Below, one piece after another: positions 8,896 to 19,113 of a stretch of 64,000 bases of DNA. The stretch spans positions 186,001 to 250,000 of the forward strand of contig CAVRXB010000002.1 of the NCBI GenBank assembly GCA_963724975.1, given 5' to 3'. The position numbers and the translations under genes are program-made. Positions within the stretch are counted from its first letter, which is position 1, and each line of letters opens with the position of its first letter. The notes below the pieces were generated by a model. The model was not told the origin of the DNA and searched no databases. It worked only from the letters and a program-made list of their open reading frames with translations. This DNA comes from CAIWHR01 sp963724975. Lineage in GTDB: Bacteria > Pseudomonadota > Gammaproteobacteria > Burkholderiales > Casimicrobiaceae.

Positions 8896-11613
8896 TCAGC
8901 AGGCCACCTCGGCATCCCGGCGCGCATACCAGCGCCACGTTCCCAGCACGCAACTCAGGTAGAAAACGCTGAAGAAGACCAGCGCTGCCTGAGGGCTGCC
9001 CGTCAGTTTGATCGATGTTCCGTACGCGATCGGGATGAAGGCGAGGCCGAGTGCAGCGACGGCCGAGCTGAAGCCCAGCGTCGCCGCGCCCTCGGTCGCG
9101 CCGAGGCGGCGGGCCGCCTCCAGCGACTCCTTGTCGTTCGGGTCCTTGACCTCGCGCTCGCGTAGCGTACGAAAGATGATCGGGATCATGCGGAAAGTCG
9201 AGCCGTTGCCGACGCCCGCTGCGATGAACAATGCGATGAACGTGAGCGCGAACCCCATCAGGCTGCCGCCACCGCTCTCGCCGGGCAGGAAGAACGCCGC
9301 GGCGAGCGGCGCGATCGTCATCACGACGAATACCCAAACTGTGATCATCGCTCCGCCCACGCGGTCGGCGAGCCAGCCGCCGATCGGGCGCACCAGCGCC
9401 CCAAGCAACGGCCCGACGAACGCGATGGAAAACGCGTCGACCGCCGGGAATTCTGTATTGACCAGCATCGGGAAGCCCGCCGCCAGCCCGATGAACGAGC
9501 CGAAGGTGCCAAGGTAGAGCCAGCTCATCCGCCACTGCTGCTTGTTGCGGATGATCGCCACCTGTTCGGCGAAGCCGGCGCGCACGCTAGCGATGTTGTC
9601 CATGCCGAACCATGCTGCGAGGGCGGCCAGCACGATCAGCGGCACCCAGATGAAGCCGGCATTCTGCACCCAGACCGACACCGGCGCGCCCGCAACCTCG
9701 CGGGTCTGCGCGCTACCTCCCATGATCAGCAGTGCGCCACCGTACATGGCGAGCGGCGCGATGAGTTGCGCCAGCCCCACACCCAGGTTGCCCACTCCGG
9801 CGTTCGCGCCCAGTGCCGTGCCCTGCAGCCGTTTCGGATATAGAAAGCTGATGTGCGCCATCGACGACGAGAAGTTGCCTGCGCCCAATCCGCACAGCAG
9901 CGCGATCGCGGCGAACACCGCGTAGTTGGTGCTGGCGTCCTGCACGGCGAAGCCGATCCATAACGTCGGCAGAAGCAACATCGTAGTGCTCCATACGGTC
10001 CAGTTGCGCCCGCCGAAAATGGGCACGACGAACGAGTACAGCGCGCGGAACACCGCGCCCGAGATTCCGGGGAGCGCCGCCAGCCAAAACAGCTGGTTGG
10101 TGGTGAACTTGAAGCCGATGTGCGGCAGCTCGACGACGATCACGCTCCACACCACCCAGACCGCGAACGCGAGCAGCAGCGCAGGCATCGACACCAGCAG
10201 ATTGCGAGTGGCGATGCGACGGCCGGTCGTCGCCCAGAAGCCCTCGTCGTCCGGCCGCCAGTCGACCAGCACGTGCCGGCGCGGGCGCGTGCGCTCGATG
10301 AGCCCGGCGCCCGCGAGCGCCTCCCGCGTCGCGGCGTGTCCCGCGAGGATGCCCTCGCGCTCGTTCCTCTCGGCCACCCACATCCAGATCATGGTGACGA
10401 TGATCACAAGGGTCATCAGCATGAAGCAGCTGCTGCGCACCCCGATCACATCGGCGGCGATGCCGAACATGATCGGCAGCGTGAACCCGCCCAGCCCGCC
10501 GATGACGCCGACGATGCCGCCGACCACGCCCATCTGGGTCGGGTAGTAGTCGGCGAGGCTGCGATAGACGCTGGCCTTGCCGAAGCCCTGCGCCAGGCCG
10601 ACGATGAAGATCAGGACGGTGAACATCGTCAAACCCACGCCGATGTCGACGGCGACGTCGCCCTTGATCGCGTGGATGATCATCGTCGTCGGCGGATAGC
10701 TCAGGAGGAACATGCACGCGAGGCTGACCCACATCACCCACCAGGTGACGGTGTTGCCGCCCCACTTGTCGGACGCCCAGCCGCCCAGCGCGCGGATCGC
10801 TCCGGAGGGCAGGTCGAAAAGAATGGTCAGGAATGCGGCGGTGGCCAGCGCCAACCCGTACTGGCCGACGTAATACTTGGGGAGCCACAGCGCCATCGCC
10901 ACGAACGCGCCGAACACGAAGTAGTAGGCAAGCCCGAAGCGCCAAACGCGCAGATCGAGTAGGGGCTTCAGCTGCTCGCCCAGCGGGACGTGTTTCCGGG
11001 CGGCCGCGCCCTTGCGATGCAGCGGATCCTCGGAGGTCAGGAACCAGAACAGCACCGCCATTACGAGCATCGCCACGGCGTAGACCTTGGGCACCATGCG
11101 CCACGACGCTGTGGCGGACGCCGCGATGATCAGTGGCGCGATGAACTTGGTGAGGGATGATCCCGCGTTGCCCGCGCCGAAGATGCCCATCGCCGTGCCT
11201 TGGCGCTCCTTGCTGAACCATGCCGACGTGTAGGCGATCCCCACGGCGAACGAGCCGCCGGCGACTCCGATGAACAGTCCCAGCGCAAGGTACTGCCAGT
11301 ACTCGGTCGCGTAGGACAGCACCCAGGTGGGGATCACCACGGCGAGCATCTGCAGGAAGTACACGATCCGGCCGCCGTAGCGGTCGGTCAGGATGCCCAG
11401 CGGCAGGCGCACCAGCGAGCCCGTCAGAATGGGGGTCGCGACCAGCAGGCCGAACTCGGTCTCGTTGAGGTTGAGCTCCGTCTTGATCTTGATCCCGATG
11501 ACCGAGAACATCACCCAGACGGCGAAGTTCACCGCAAAGGCGAGCGTACTCATCGACAGTGCTGCGATCTGCTCGCGGCTGAGTCCCGGCTTTCCCACGG
11601 TGGATGTCGTCAC
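8896..11613 (-). CDS. narK: Double-length NarK nitrate/nitrite transporter (two fused MFS domains)
   Basis: An inner-membrane protein of 905 residues with two complete 12-helix MFS domains. The first (~1-420) is NarK1-like, the type linked to proton/nitrate symport, with GRIVYFLQML and the nitrate-signature region AGGSFAVGIAYTSAWFSKER...GIFGAGNAGSS. The second (~450-905) is NarK2-like, the type linked to nitrate/nitrite antiport, with GAGNFSSSMAHISFLYPKRLQGT and GANAGVGNLG. Fused NarK proteins are known from other denitrifiers. The GTG start at 11613 is supported by GGGAGGG a few bases upstream. An FNR-type box is centred 80 bases upstream, so anaerobic induction is likely. It diverges from narK2-narGHJI. 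Confidence 0.93.
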   Translation of the reverse strand: MTTSTVGKPGLSREQIAALSMSTLAFAVNFAVWVMFSVIGIKIKTELNLNETEFGLLVATPILTGSLVRLPLGILTDRYGGRIVYFLQMLAVVIPTWVLSYATEYWQYLALGLFIGVAGGSFAVGIAYTSAWFSKERQGTAMGIFGAGNAGSSLTKFIAPLIIAASATASWRMVPKVYAVAMLVMAVLFWFLTSEDPLHRKGAAARKHVPLGEQLKPLLDLRVWRFGLAYYFVFGAFVAMALWLPKYYVGQYGLALATAAFLTILFDLPSGAIRALGGWASDKWGGNTVTWWVMWVSLACMFLLSYPPTTMIIHAIKGDVAVDIGVGLTMFTVLIFIVGLAQGFGKASVYRSLADYYPTQMGVVGGIVGVIGGLGGFTLPIMFGIAADVIGVRSSCFMLMTLVIIVTMIWMWVAERNEREGILAGHAATREALAGAGLIERTRPRRHVLVDWRPDDEGFWATTGRRIATRNLLVSMPALLLAFAVWVVWSVIVVELPHIGFKFTTNQLFWLAALPGISGAVFRALYSFVVPIFGGRNWTVWSTTMLLLPTLWIGFAVQDASTNYAVFAAIALLCGLGAGNFSSSMAHISFLYPKRLQGTALGANAGVGNLGVGLAQLIAPLAMYGGALLIMGGSAQTREVAGAPVSVWVQNAGFIWVPLIVLAALAAWFGMDNIASVRAGFAEQVAIIRNKQQWRMSWLYLGTFGSFIGLAAGFPMLVNTEFPAVDAFSIAFVGPLLGALVRPIGGWLADRVGGAMITVWVFVVMTIAPLAAAFFLPGESGGGSLMGFALTFIALFIAAGVGNGSTFRMIPIIFRTLREREVKDPNDKESLEAARRLGATEGAATLGFSSAVAALGLAFIPIAYGTSIKLTGSPQAALVFFSVFYLSCVLGTWRWYARRDAEVAC

Positions 11614-11658
11614 GTTGTCCCTCCCTGGTCACGCGCACAGTGCAGTCGCCCGCGCGCT

Positions 11659-11664
11659 ATTCAA
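11659..11664 (-). promoter_or_regulatory. narK: Candidate -10 element of the narK fusion promoter
   Basis: TTGAAT on the minus strand (4 of 6 matches to TATAAT) is centred 32 bases downstream of the centre of the FNR-type box at 11687-11700. This is the spacing expected of a class II FNR-activated promoter, and it places the transcript start near 11652. Confidence 0.45.
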
Positions 11665-11686
11665 TCTCCCCGGCGGAGGAACCGCA

Positions 11687-11700
11687 TTGACCCCCGTCAA
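11687..11700 (-). promoter_or_regulatory. FNR/Dnr-type box for the narK fusion
   Basis: TTGACCCCCGTCAA is a perfect palindrome of the form TTGAC-N4-GTCAA, close to the FNR consensus TTGAT-N4-ATCAA and the Dnr/Nnr form TTGAT-N4-GTCAA. It ends 73 bases before the start codon of the 905-residue NarK, at the activating position relative to its candidate -10. Confidence 0.7.
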
Positions 11701-11790
11701 GTAAGGCCGTGCAAGTTCCACGAGCAGGCCTGACGTCGGCGCGGGTGTTCACCATGGCAGCCCGCCGAATGGGTCGGCCGGATGCCGCCC

Positions 11791-11804
11791 TTGACATGCA
11801 TCAA
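11791..11804 (+). promoter_or_regulatory. FNR/Dnr-type box for narK2-narGHJI
   Basis: TTGACATGCATCAA matches TTGAT-N4-ATCAA at all but one base. It lies 206 bases upstream of the narK2 start. A weak -10-like CATAGC follows at 11824-11829, roughly where a class II FNR promoter would have one. Confidence 0.65.
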
Positions 11805-12010
11805 TGCTCCCCTGCAGGAATGGCATAGCCTCTTTTTTTGGAGATGGGTAAGGGAGCGAGTACCGGTGACCGACGCTAGCGAATGCTCTCCGCCATCCGA
11901 TCACGGTCGCATCAGCCCCGGCAGACAAGATGAACGGGATCAGCGGGATGAGGCTGAGGAAGCGCAATACCTGCTAACGGTTGAGCCGCTATCATCGAAC
12001 AGGGACACTC

Positions 12011-13673
12011 ATGAACGCCACCACCAATGCAGCCGCGGACGTCGTCGTGCCGAAGACGGATTCCCGCGCCGACGTCGTCGACTGGCGCCCCGAGGACAAC
12101 GAGTTCTGGGAGCGCACGGGAAAGAAGATTGCCTATCGCAATCTCGCCATCTCGGTGCCGGCCCTGCTGTGCGGCTTCGCCGTCTGGGGCATGTGGGGAA
12201 TCATCACGGTCCAGATGCTGAACCTGGGCTACCCGTTCACGCAGCCGGAGCTCTTCACGCTGACTGCGATCGCCGGGATTGCCGGCGCGACGATGCGCAT
12301 CCCGGCGTCGTTCCTGATCCGGGTGGCCGGTGGGCGCAACACGATCTTCCTGACGACGGCGATGCTGCTGGCGCCGGCGATCGGCACCGGCATCGTGCTG
12401 CAGCACAAAGACTGGCCGTTGTGGGCATTCCAGCTGATGGCGCTGTGGTCGGGCGTGGGCGGCGGCAATTTCGCGAGCTCGATGTCGAACATCAGCACGT
12501 TCTTTCCCAAGCGGCTGCAGGGCACGGCGCTCGGCATCAACGCCGGCATCGGCAACTTCGGCGTGACTAGCATGCAGATCGTGATTCCGCTGGTGATGAC
12601 GGTAGGTTTGTTCGGCGCGCTCGGCGGTGCACCCGAAACGCTGATCAAGGACAGCGGCTGGATCTTCGGCAAGATCCCGGCAGGCACATCCACCTGGATC
12701 CAGAACGCCGGGTTCGCGTGGGTACTGTCGCTGGTGCCGCTGTCGATCCTCTGCTGGCTCGGCATGAACAACCTCAAGACCGTGTCGCCGGAGACCGGCA
12801 ACCCGATCGTAGCGTTCGCGAGGATCACGTGGCTGTACACGCTTGCGTTCATACCGTCGATCCTCGGCCTGTACCTGTACCTGCCAAAGCCCACCGGACT
12901 CGGCGTCATCAGCATGTGGGTCGCCATTCCGCTCGACATCATCGCCGCGCTCGTCGTGATGCGGCTCGCCGCGTTCGGCCCGATGAAGGAGGGCGTCGCC
13001 AAGCAGTTCGCGATCTTCCGCAACAAGCACACGTGGTCGATGACGGCACTCTATATCGTCACCTTCGGTTCATTCATCGGCTTTTCGATGGCGCTGCCGC
13101 TGTCGATGAAGGTCATTTTCGGCATCAGCCACGTGCGCGATGCGGCGGGCGTGCTTGCAGCACACGGCCAACAATCCGAATGCACCGACGATCCTGGCCT
13201 ACGCGTGGATCGGTCCGTTTGTCGGCGCGCTGATCCGTCCGGTGGGAGGCTGGATAGCGGACAAGGTGGGTGGCTCGATCGTGACTCAGGTGATCTCGGC
13301 GGTCATGGTTGCTGCGTCCGTGGCCGTGGGCTACGTCATGCAGCAGGCCTACCAGTCGCCTGCACCGGAGCAGTACTTCCTCGCATTCATGCTGCTGTTC
13401 GTGGTGCTGTTCGCTGCCAGCGGCATTGGCAACGGCTCGACGTTTCGCACGATCGGCGTGATCTTCGACCGCACGCAGGCCGGCCCGGTGCTGGGCTGGA
13501 CGTCCGCGATCGCGGCCTATGGCGCGTTCGTCGCGCCCATCGTCATCGGCAACCAGATCACGGCCGGCACGCCGCAGATCGCGATGTACGCGTTCGCCGT
13601 GTTCTATGCGCTGTGCCTCGTTCTCAACTGGTGGTTCTACCTGCGTCGCGACGCGTACGTGAAGAACCCTTGA
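12011..13673 (+). CDS. narK2: NarK2-type nitrate/nitrite antiporter, frameshifted
   Basis: An MFS transporter of ~554 codons, similar to the second half of the neighbouring NarK fusion (shared GVGGGNFASSMSNISTFFPK and RLQGTALGINAGIGNFGV). The start at 12011 (MNATTNAAADVV) has AGGGA at 12001-12005. The frame is intact to ~13153 (FGISHVRDAAGV). The family sequence then continues in the next frame (LQHTANNPNAPTILAYAWIG) to the stop at 13673. The total length is one base over a multiple of three: GTGCTTGCAG reads like GTGCTGCAG with an extra T at 13155/13156. Apart from that base the protein is full-length, including the C-terminal helices. Unless the base is an error, the product would lose about the last 170 residues. 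It is 22 bases upstream of narG. Confidence 0.85.
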
Positions 13674-13695
13674 ATGGCTGGCCCGGAGGCTTCAG

Positions 13696-16600
13696 ATGAG
13701 CCATTTTCTCGATCGACTGAATCACTTCTCCATCCCGAAGGAAGAGTTCTCCGATGGCCACGGGGTGGCCACGGGCGAAGACCGCACGTGGGAAGACGCC
13801 TATCGCAACCGCTGGGCGCATGACAAGATCGTGCGCAGCACCCACGGCGTGAACTGCACAGGTTCGTGCTCGTGGAAGATCTACGTCAAAGGCGGCATCG
13901 TCACGTGGGAGACGCAGCAGACCGACTACCCGCGCACGCGCTGGGACATGCCGAACCACGAGCCGCGTGGTTGTGCTCGCGGCGCTTCCTACAGCTGGTA
14001 TTTGTACAGCGCGAACCGCGTCAAGCATCCGATGGTGCGCGGCCGCCTGCTGAAGCACTGGCGCGCGGCGCGGCTCAAGAACGGCCCGGTTGAGGCGTGG
14101 GCATCCATCGTGCAGGACGACGCCAAGCGGCGCGACTACCAGAAGGTGCGCGGGCTCGGGGGATTCGTGCGCTCGGATTGGGATGAGGTCAACGAAATCG
14201 TCGCCGCTGCGAACGTTTACACGGCCAAGACTTACGGCCCCGACCGTGTGATCGGATTTTCGCCGATTCCGGCGATGAGCATGGTGAGTTACGCAGCGGG
14301 ATCGCGCTACCTGTCGCTGATAGGCGGCGTATGCATGAGCTTCTACGACTGGTATTGCGACCTGCCGCCGGCGAGTCCGCAGGTGTGGGGTGAGCAGACC
14401 GACGTGCCCGAATCGGCCGACTGGTTCAACAGCACGTTCATCATCGCCTGGGGCAGCAACGTCCCGCAAACGCGCACGCCTGACGCGCACTTCTTCACCG
14501 AGGTGCGCTACAAGGGCGCCAAGACGGTCGCCGTCACGCCGGACTACTCGGAAGTCGCCAAACTCACTGATCTCTGGCTGCATCCGAAGCAAGGCACCGA
14601 CGCGGCGCTCGCGATGGCGATGGGCCACGTGATCCTGAAGGAATTCTATTTCGACAGGCGCAGCGCCTATTTCGACGACTACGCACGTCGCTACACCGAC
14701 CTTCCGATGCTCGTCGTGTTGAAGGAGCACGTCACGGCACGCGGTGATTCGATCCTCGTCCCTGACCGCTACGTACGTGCGTCCGATTTCGAACGTAACC
14801 TCGGCCAGGCCAACAATCCCGATTGGAAGACCGTCGCTTTCGACGAAAACGGCAATGTCGTGCTGCCGAATGGTGCAATCGGATTCCGCTGGGGCCCGGA
14901 CGGTCGCGCCGATCAGGGTCAATGGAACCTCGAGGCGAAGGAGGCGCAGGGGAGAACCGACGTCAAGCTCAAGCTGTCGGTGCGAGACGGCGCAGCAGCA
15001 TCGGGCGATTCCGCCCTCGTGGGCTTCCCGTACTTCGGCGGCATCGAGAACGTGCACTTTCCGAACAATCCCGGCGCTGACGTGCTGGTTCGGACGGTGC
15101 CCGTTCGGCGCATCGCTCTCGGCAAGGACGGCGAACATCGCGAGGCGCTGGTCGCCACCGTGTTTGACCTGCAAGTCGCGAACTACGGCGTCGCGCGTGG
15201 ACTCGCGGGAGAGCACGCCGCCGAGAGCTTCGACGATGACACGCCGTACACGCCCGGCTTGGCAGGAGGCGATCACCGGTGTACCACGCGCGCAGGTCGT
15301 CACCGTCGCGCGGCAATTCGCCGAGAACGCAGAAAAGACGCAGGGCAAGTCGATGGTCATCATCGGCGCGGCGATGAACCACTGGTATCACAGCGACATG
15401 AACTACCGCGGCGTCATCAATCTGCTGATGATGTGCGGCTGCATCGGCAAGAGCGGCGGCGGCTGGGCGCATTACGTCGGCCAGGAAAAACTGCGCCCGC
15501 AAACCGGCTGGACCGCATTGGCCTTTGCCCTCGACTGGATTCGCCCGCCCCGCCAGCAGAACAGCACCAGTTTCTTTTACGCCCATACCGATCAATGGCG
15601 CTACGAAAAACTCGGGATGGAGGAAGTGCTTTCCCCTCTGGCCGACAAGAAGCTCTTCGCCGGCAGCATGATCGATTACAACGTGCGTGCCGAACGCATG
15701 GGCTGGCTGCCGTCGGCGCCGCAGCTGCAGACGAATCCACTTCAGGTGGTGCGCGACGCGGAAGCCGCGGGAATGGAACCGAAGGACTACGTCGTAAAGT
15801 CGCTCCAGGACGGCTCGCTGGCGATGAGCTGTACCGATCCCGATCACCCGAACAACTGGCCGCGGAATCTATTCGTCTGGCGCTCCAACCTGCTGGGCTC
15901 CTCCGGCAAGGGACACGAATACTTCCTGAAGCACCTGCTGGGAACGAGCAATGGTGTGCAGGGCAAGGATCTCGGGAAGGAAGAAGCCAAGCCGGTCGAG
16001 GTCGTCTGGCACGAGGCGGCCCCGGAAGGCAAGCTCGACCTTCTCGTGACGCTCGACTTCAGGATGAGCACCACCTGCCTCTACTCCGACATCGTGCTCC
16101 CCACCGCGACCTGGTACGAGAAGAACGATCTCAATACCAGCGACATGCACCCGTTCATCCATCCGCTTTCCACCGCCGTCGACCCGGCATGGCAGAGCAG
16201 AAGCGACTGGGAAATCTACAAAGGCTTCGCCAAGAAGTTCAGCGAGGTATGCGTCGGCCATCTCGGCGTGGAGAGAGAGCTCGTGCTCACGCCGCTGATG
16301 CACGACAGCCCGGCCGAGCTCGGGCAGCCGTTCGAAGTGCGCGACTGGAAGCGCGGAGAATGCAAGCTGATCCCCGGCAAGACCGCGCCGCAGATCGCGG
16401 TGGTCGAGCGCGACTACCCGAACGTGTACAAACGATTCACCGCGCTCGGACCTCTGATGAACAAGGTGGGCAACGGCGGCAAGGGCATCGCTTGGAATAC
16501 GCAGACCGAGGCTTTGCAGTTGGCTCAGCTCAACGGCACTGTGCGCGCCGAGGGAGCCAGCTGCGGGATGCCGAAGATCGAATCCGACATCGACGCCTGC

Positions 16601-17503
16601 GAAGTCGTGATGATGCTGGCGCCCGAGACCAACGGACATGTCGCGGTCAAGGCGTGGGAGGCGCTGTCGAAGATCACCGGTCGCGAGCACAAGCACCTGG
16701 CGCTGTACCGCGAGGACGAGAAGATCCGCTTCCGCGACATCCAGGCACAGCCGCGCAAGATCATCAGCTCGCCCACCTGGAGCGGCATCGAGAGCGAGAC
16801 CGTCAGCTACAACGCGGGCTACACCAACGTGCATGAGCTCATTCCCTGGCGCACGCTGACCGGACGGCAGCAGTTCTACCAGGATCACCCGTGGATGATC
16901 GCGTTCGGCGAAGGCTTATCGACCTACCGCCCACCGGTCGACTTGAAGACCACGGGCGCGATGCACAACAAGCGGAGCAACGGCAATCCGGAAATCCTGC
17001 TCAATTTCATCACCCCGCACCAGAAATGGGGAATTCACAGCACGTATACCGACAACCTCATCATGCTCACGCTGAGCCGCGGCGGACCGATCATCTGGCT
17101 CTCGGAGGATGACGCGAAGAAAGCCGGCGTCGTCGACAACGACTGGGTCGAGCTCTTCAACGTCAACGGCGCAATTGCAGCGCGCGCGGTGGTGAGCCAG
17201 CGCGTCCCTGCGGGCATGGTGATGATGTACCACGCGCAAGAGAAGATCGTGAACACGCCGGGTGCGGAGATTACCGGAGTGCGTGGCGGCATTCACAATT
17301 CGGTGACCAGGATCGTGCTGAAACCGACGCACATGATCGGCGGCTACGCGCAACTTTCCTACGGCTTCAACTACTATGGAACGATCGGCACCAACCGTGA
17401 CGAGTTTGTCGTCGTGCGCAAGATGAGCAGGATTGACTGGCTCGATACCCCGGTCGGTGTCGAGCGGATCGCGCTCGTGCAGGCGCAAGGAGAGAGTCCG
17501 TGA
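13696..17503 (+). CDS. narG: Respiratory nitrate reductase alpha subunit, frameshifted
   Basis: The molybdenum catalytic subunit that reduces nitrate to nitrite on the cytoplasmic face, ~1268 residues. GGAGG precedes the ATG. The [4Fe-4S] FS0 ligands are visible as His50, Cys54, Cys58 and Cys93 (STHGVNCTGSCSW; EPRGCARG). The Mo-ligating Asp222 lies in DWYCDLPPASPQ, at the E. coli position. The frame is intact to ~15255 (DDTPYTP) and resumes in the next frame with AWQEAITGVPRAQV. One extra G at 15256/15257 explains this (CCCGGCTTGG where CCCGCTTGG would read P-A-W), and the total length is one base over a multiple of three. Everything after the shift is well conserved to GVERIALVQAQGESP. As sequenced, the enzyme would be non-functional. 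Confidence 0.9.
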
Positions 17504-17549
17504 ACCGCCACGCTCACATTCGTTTGCTTGAGCCGGCTCAGGAGGCGCC

Positions 17550-19082
17550 ATGAAAATTCGTGCGCAAATCGCGATGGTCATGAACCTCGACAAATGCATC
17601 GGCTGTCACACGTGCAGCGTGACCTGCAAGAACGTCTGGACCAGCCGGCCGGGCATGGAATACGCCTGGTTCAACAATGTCGAAACCAAGCCGGGCATAG
17701 GCTATCCCAAGGAATGGGAGAACCAGGACAAATGGAACGGCGGCTGGGTGCGCAAGGCCAACGGCTCGATCGAACCGCGCCAGGGCGGCAAGTGGAAACT
17801 GCTGATGAAGATTTTCGCCAATCCGAATCTGCCGGAGATCGACGACTACTACGAGCCGTTCACCTTCGACTACGACCATCTGCAAAGCGCGCCAGAAATG
17901 AAAGCCAGTCCGACCGCGCGGCCGCGGAGCTTGATCACCGGCATGCAGATGGACAAGATCGTCTGGGGCCCCAACTGGGAAGAGCTCCTCGGCGGCGAGT
18001 TCAGCAGCCGCAGCGCCGACAGGAATTTCGACGGCTTCGAAGCCGCGCAGAAGGCCATGGTCGGTGAATTCGAAAACACGTTCATGATGTATCTGCCGAG
18101 GCTTTGCGAGCACTGCCTCAATCCGTCATGCGTGGCGAGCTGTCCGTCGGGCTCGATCTACAAGCGCGAGGAGGACGGCATCGTCCTCATCGATCAGGAC
18201 AAGTGCCGCGGCTGGCGCATGTGCGTGAGCGGCTGCCCGTACAAGAAGATCTACTACAACTGGAAGAGCGGCAAGGCGGAGAAGTGCATCTTCTGCTATC
18301 CGCGCATCGAAGCCGGACAGCCCACCGTGTGCTCGGAGACTTGCGTCGGTCGCATCCGCTATCTGGGAGTCATGCTTTACGACGCCGACCGCATCCAGGA
18401 AGCCGCGAGTGTGGAACGCGACCGCGATCTTTACCAAGCGCAGTGCGACATCTTCCTCGACCCGAACGATCCTGCCGTGATCGACCAGGCTCGCCGCGAT
18501 GGCGTCTCCGAAGCTTGGCTCGAAGGTGCGCGCAAGAGCCCGGTCTGGAAAATGGCGATGGAGTGGAAGGTGGCGCTGCCGCTGCATCCTGAATACCGCA
18601 CGCTGCCGATGGTCTGGTACGTGCCGCCGCTCTCACCGATCAGCGCTGCGGCCAACGCCGGCCATGTGGGGGCCAACGGTCAGATTCCCGATGTCAGGCA
18701 GCTGCGCATCCCGGTCAACTACCTCGCGAACCTGCTGACCGCGGGCGACACGGCGCCGGTGATTCGCGCCCTCGAACGGATGCTCGCCATGCGCGCGTAC
18801 CAGCGGGACAAGCACGTCGAAGGCCGCACCAACCCGGCCGTGCTGGCGCAGGTGGGCCTGAGCGAGGCCGAGGTCGAGGACATGTACCAGGTGATGGCCA
18901 TCGCCAACTACGAAGATCGATTCGTGATCCCCAGCACGCATCGAGAGTACGCGGAGAACACGTTCAATGTGCGTGGCGGCTGCGGATTCTCATTCGGCAA
19001 CGGGTGCTCCGAGGGGGCTGGCGAGGTCAGTCTCTTTGGCACCGAGAAGCGGCGCACGATCCCCATCAAGGCGAAAGTATGA
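17550..19082 (+). CDS. narH: Respiratory nitrate reductase beta subunit (Fe-S)
   Basis: A cytoplasmic electron-transfer subunit of 510 residues that carries electrons from NarI haems to NarG. Four cysteine groups are present: CIGCHTCSVTC (Cys16, 19, 22, 26), CEHCLNPSCVASCPSG, CRGWRMCVSGCPYKK and CIFCYPRIEAGQPTVCSETC. The Trp in CRGWRMC is the known replacement that makes one cluster [3Fe-4S]. AGGAGG precedes the ATG, 46 bases after narG. The reading frame is intact, unlike narG upstream. Confidence 0.97.
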   Translation: MKIRAQIAMVMNLDKCIGCHTCSVTCKNVWTSRPGMEYAWFNNVETKPGIGYPKEWENQDKWNGGWVRKANGSIEPRQGGKWKLLMKIFANPNLPEIDDYYEPFTFDYDHLQSAPEMKASPTARPRSLITGMQMDKIVWGPNWEELLGGEFSSRSADRNFDGFEAAQKAMVGEFENTFMMYLPRLCEHCLNPSCVASCPSGSIYKREEDGIVLIDQDKCRGWRMCVSGCPYKKIYYNWKSGKAEKCIFCYPRIEAGQPTVCSETCVGRIRYLGVMLYDADRIQEAASVERDRDLYQAQCDIFLDPNDPAVIDQARRDGVSEAWLEGARKSPVWKMAMEWKVALPLHPEYRTLPMVWYVPPLSPISAAANAGHVGANGQIPDVRQLRIPVNYLANLLTAGDTAPVIRALERMLAMRAYQRDKHVEGRTNPAVLAQVGLSEAEVEDMYQVMAIANYEDRFVIPSTHREYAENTFNVRGGCGFSFGNGCSEGAGEVSLFGTEKRRTIPIKAKV

Positions 19083-19113
19083 ACACCCGCCGACGTTCGC
19101 TTCGGAGGGAATC

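Larger units (their letters stand above)
11614..12010. other. Divergent regulatory region between narK fusion and narK2-narGHJI
   Basis: A 397-base non-coding stretch with two FNR/Dnr-type palindromes, one placed for each direction (listed separately), and a T-rich tract at 11831-11838. No convincing small gene was seen in it. Confidence 0.7.

Noticed and set aside
9713..11638. Open frame of 641 codons on the minus strand over the NarK fusion
   Set aside because: It overlaps NarK in another frame of the same strand and is Arg/His-rich. NarK has two complete MFS domains.
11844..11879. Possible 11-codon leader peptide upstream of narK2 (MGKGASTGDRR)
   Set aside because: The only GGAG is directly adjacent to the ATG, too close for initiation, and there is no attenuator-like hairpin after it.
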